Below the pieces are notes generated by a model. It had not been told where the DNA came from. It saw only the letters and a program-made list of their open reading frames with translations, and made no database searches. Source: Lautropia sp. (lineage in GTDB: Bacteria; Pseudomonadota; Gammaproteobacteria; Burkholderiales; Burkholderiaceae_E). From it: DNA of 5,658 nucleotides. The stretch lies in contig JACCRJ010000470.1 of the NCBI GenBank assembly GCA_013813615.1, positions 1-5,658 of the forward strand, given 5' to 3'. The stretch's first letter is position 1. Each line of letters starts with the position of its first letter. Positions 5,589-5,658 of this stretch are shown here, in pieces. A program made the translations under genes and the position numbers.

Positions 5589-5658
5589 ACGACGCTGCTC
5601 CGTGCGTCCGCGCGCTGGCGATGGCCGACGGCGTCAGCCTGCACATGGAGGACTGGGT
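5585..5658 (+). CDS. Start of a coupled downstream gene, possibly an alpha/beta-hydrolase (partial)
   Basis: The gene begins at ATG 5585, overlapping the livF-like stop as ATGA, and runs off the right edge after 24 complete codons (MNDAAPCVRALAMADGVSLH, then MEDW). The overlap repeats the spacing used throughout the operon, so it is almost certainly co-translated with the transporter. The stretch ADGVSLHMEDW resembles the first strands of alpha/beta-hydrolases, which often read DGv-L-h-e-W-G before the HG oxyanion motif. The diagnostic nucleophile elbow lies outside the window, so the family call is weak. If right, it would be an enzyme acting on the imported compound. Confidence 0.6.
   Translation, partial: MNDAAPCVRALAMADGVSLHMEDW

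Noticed and set aside
1..5658. CRISPR array, tRNA/rRNA, insertion sequence, phage or toxin-antitoxin genes
   Set aside because: No regularly spaced repeats, cloverleaf-like sequence, transposase motifs or terminal repeats were seen. The window is densely coding with uniform composition.

Overview
This window is about 65-70% G+C with strong G/C preference at third codon positions. It suggests a metabolically versatile proteobacterium, probably a betaproteobacterium such as Burkholderiales or a high-GC alphaproteobacterium. That placement is inferred from composition, codon use and gene order, and the sequence alone does not fix the taxon.

Layout: a GntR-family regulator with an FCD-type ligand domain lies on the minus strand at the left (190-936, or to 963 with a TTG start). 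Its stop overlaps the possible start of a further minus-strand gene that runs off the left edge (1-200). That gene appears frame-disrupted and I do not recognise it. An intergenic strip of about 110 bp (937-1048) separates the regulator from a rightward operon. The strip holds an inverted repeat and plausible promoter elements. The operon encodes a complete HAAT/Liv-type ABC importer: a Tat-type periplasmic binding protein (1049-2320), a LivH-like permease (2332-3189), a LivM-like permease (3186-4133), a LivG-like ATPase (4130-4885) and a LivF-like ATPase (4878-5588). A further gene starts at 5585 in an ATGA overlap and runs off the right edge. Its 24 visible residues weakly resemble the start of an alpha/beta-hydrolase.

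How it works together: the binding protein would capture a substrate in the periplasm, the two permeases form the channel and the two ATPases drive import. The family covers branched-chain amino acids, amides, urea and also aromatic or other carboxylates, so the substrate cannot be named. The divergent FCD regulator and the coupled downstream gene suggest a ligand-controlled catabolic cassette. Stop/start overlaps of 4-8 bp link every gene from livH-like onward.

I see no RNA gene, CRISPR array, insertion sequence or phage element, and no evidence of a wholly new system. The points most worth a second look are: (i) both non-consensus nucleotide-site motifs of the LivG/LivF pair fall in the same predicted composite ATP site; (ii) the regulator has lost three of the four usual FCD metal ligands; (iii) a TTGACA-type promoter with an embedded inverted repeat would start transcription at the regulator's ATG; (iv) there is an apparent frame break in the left-edge gene.
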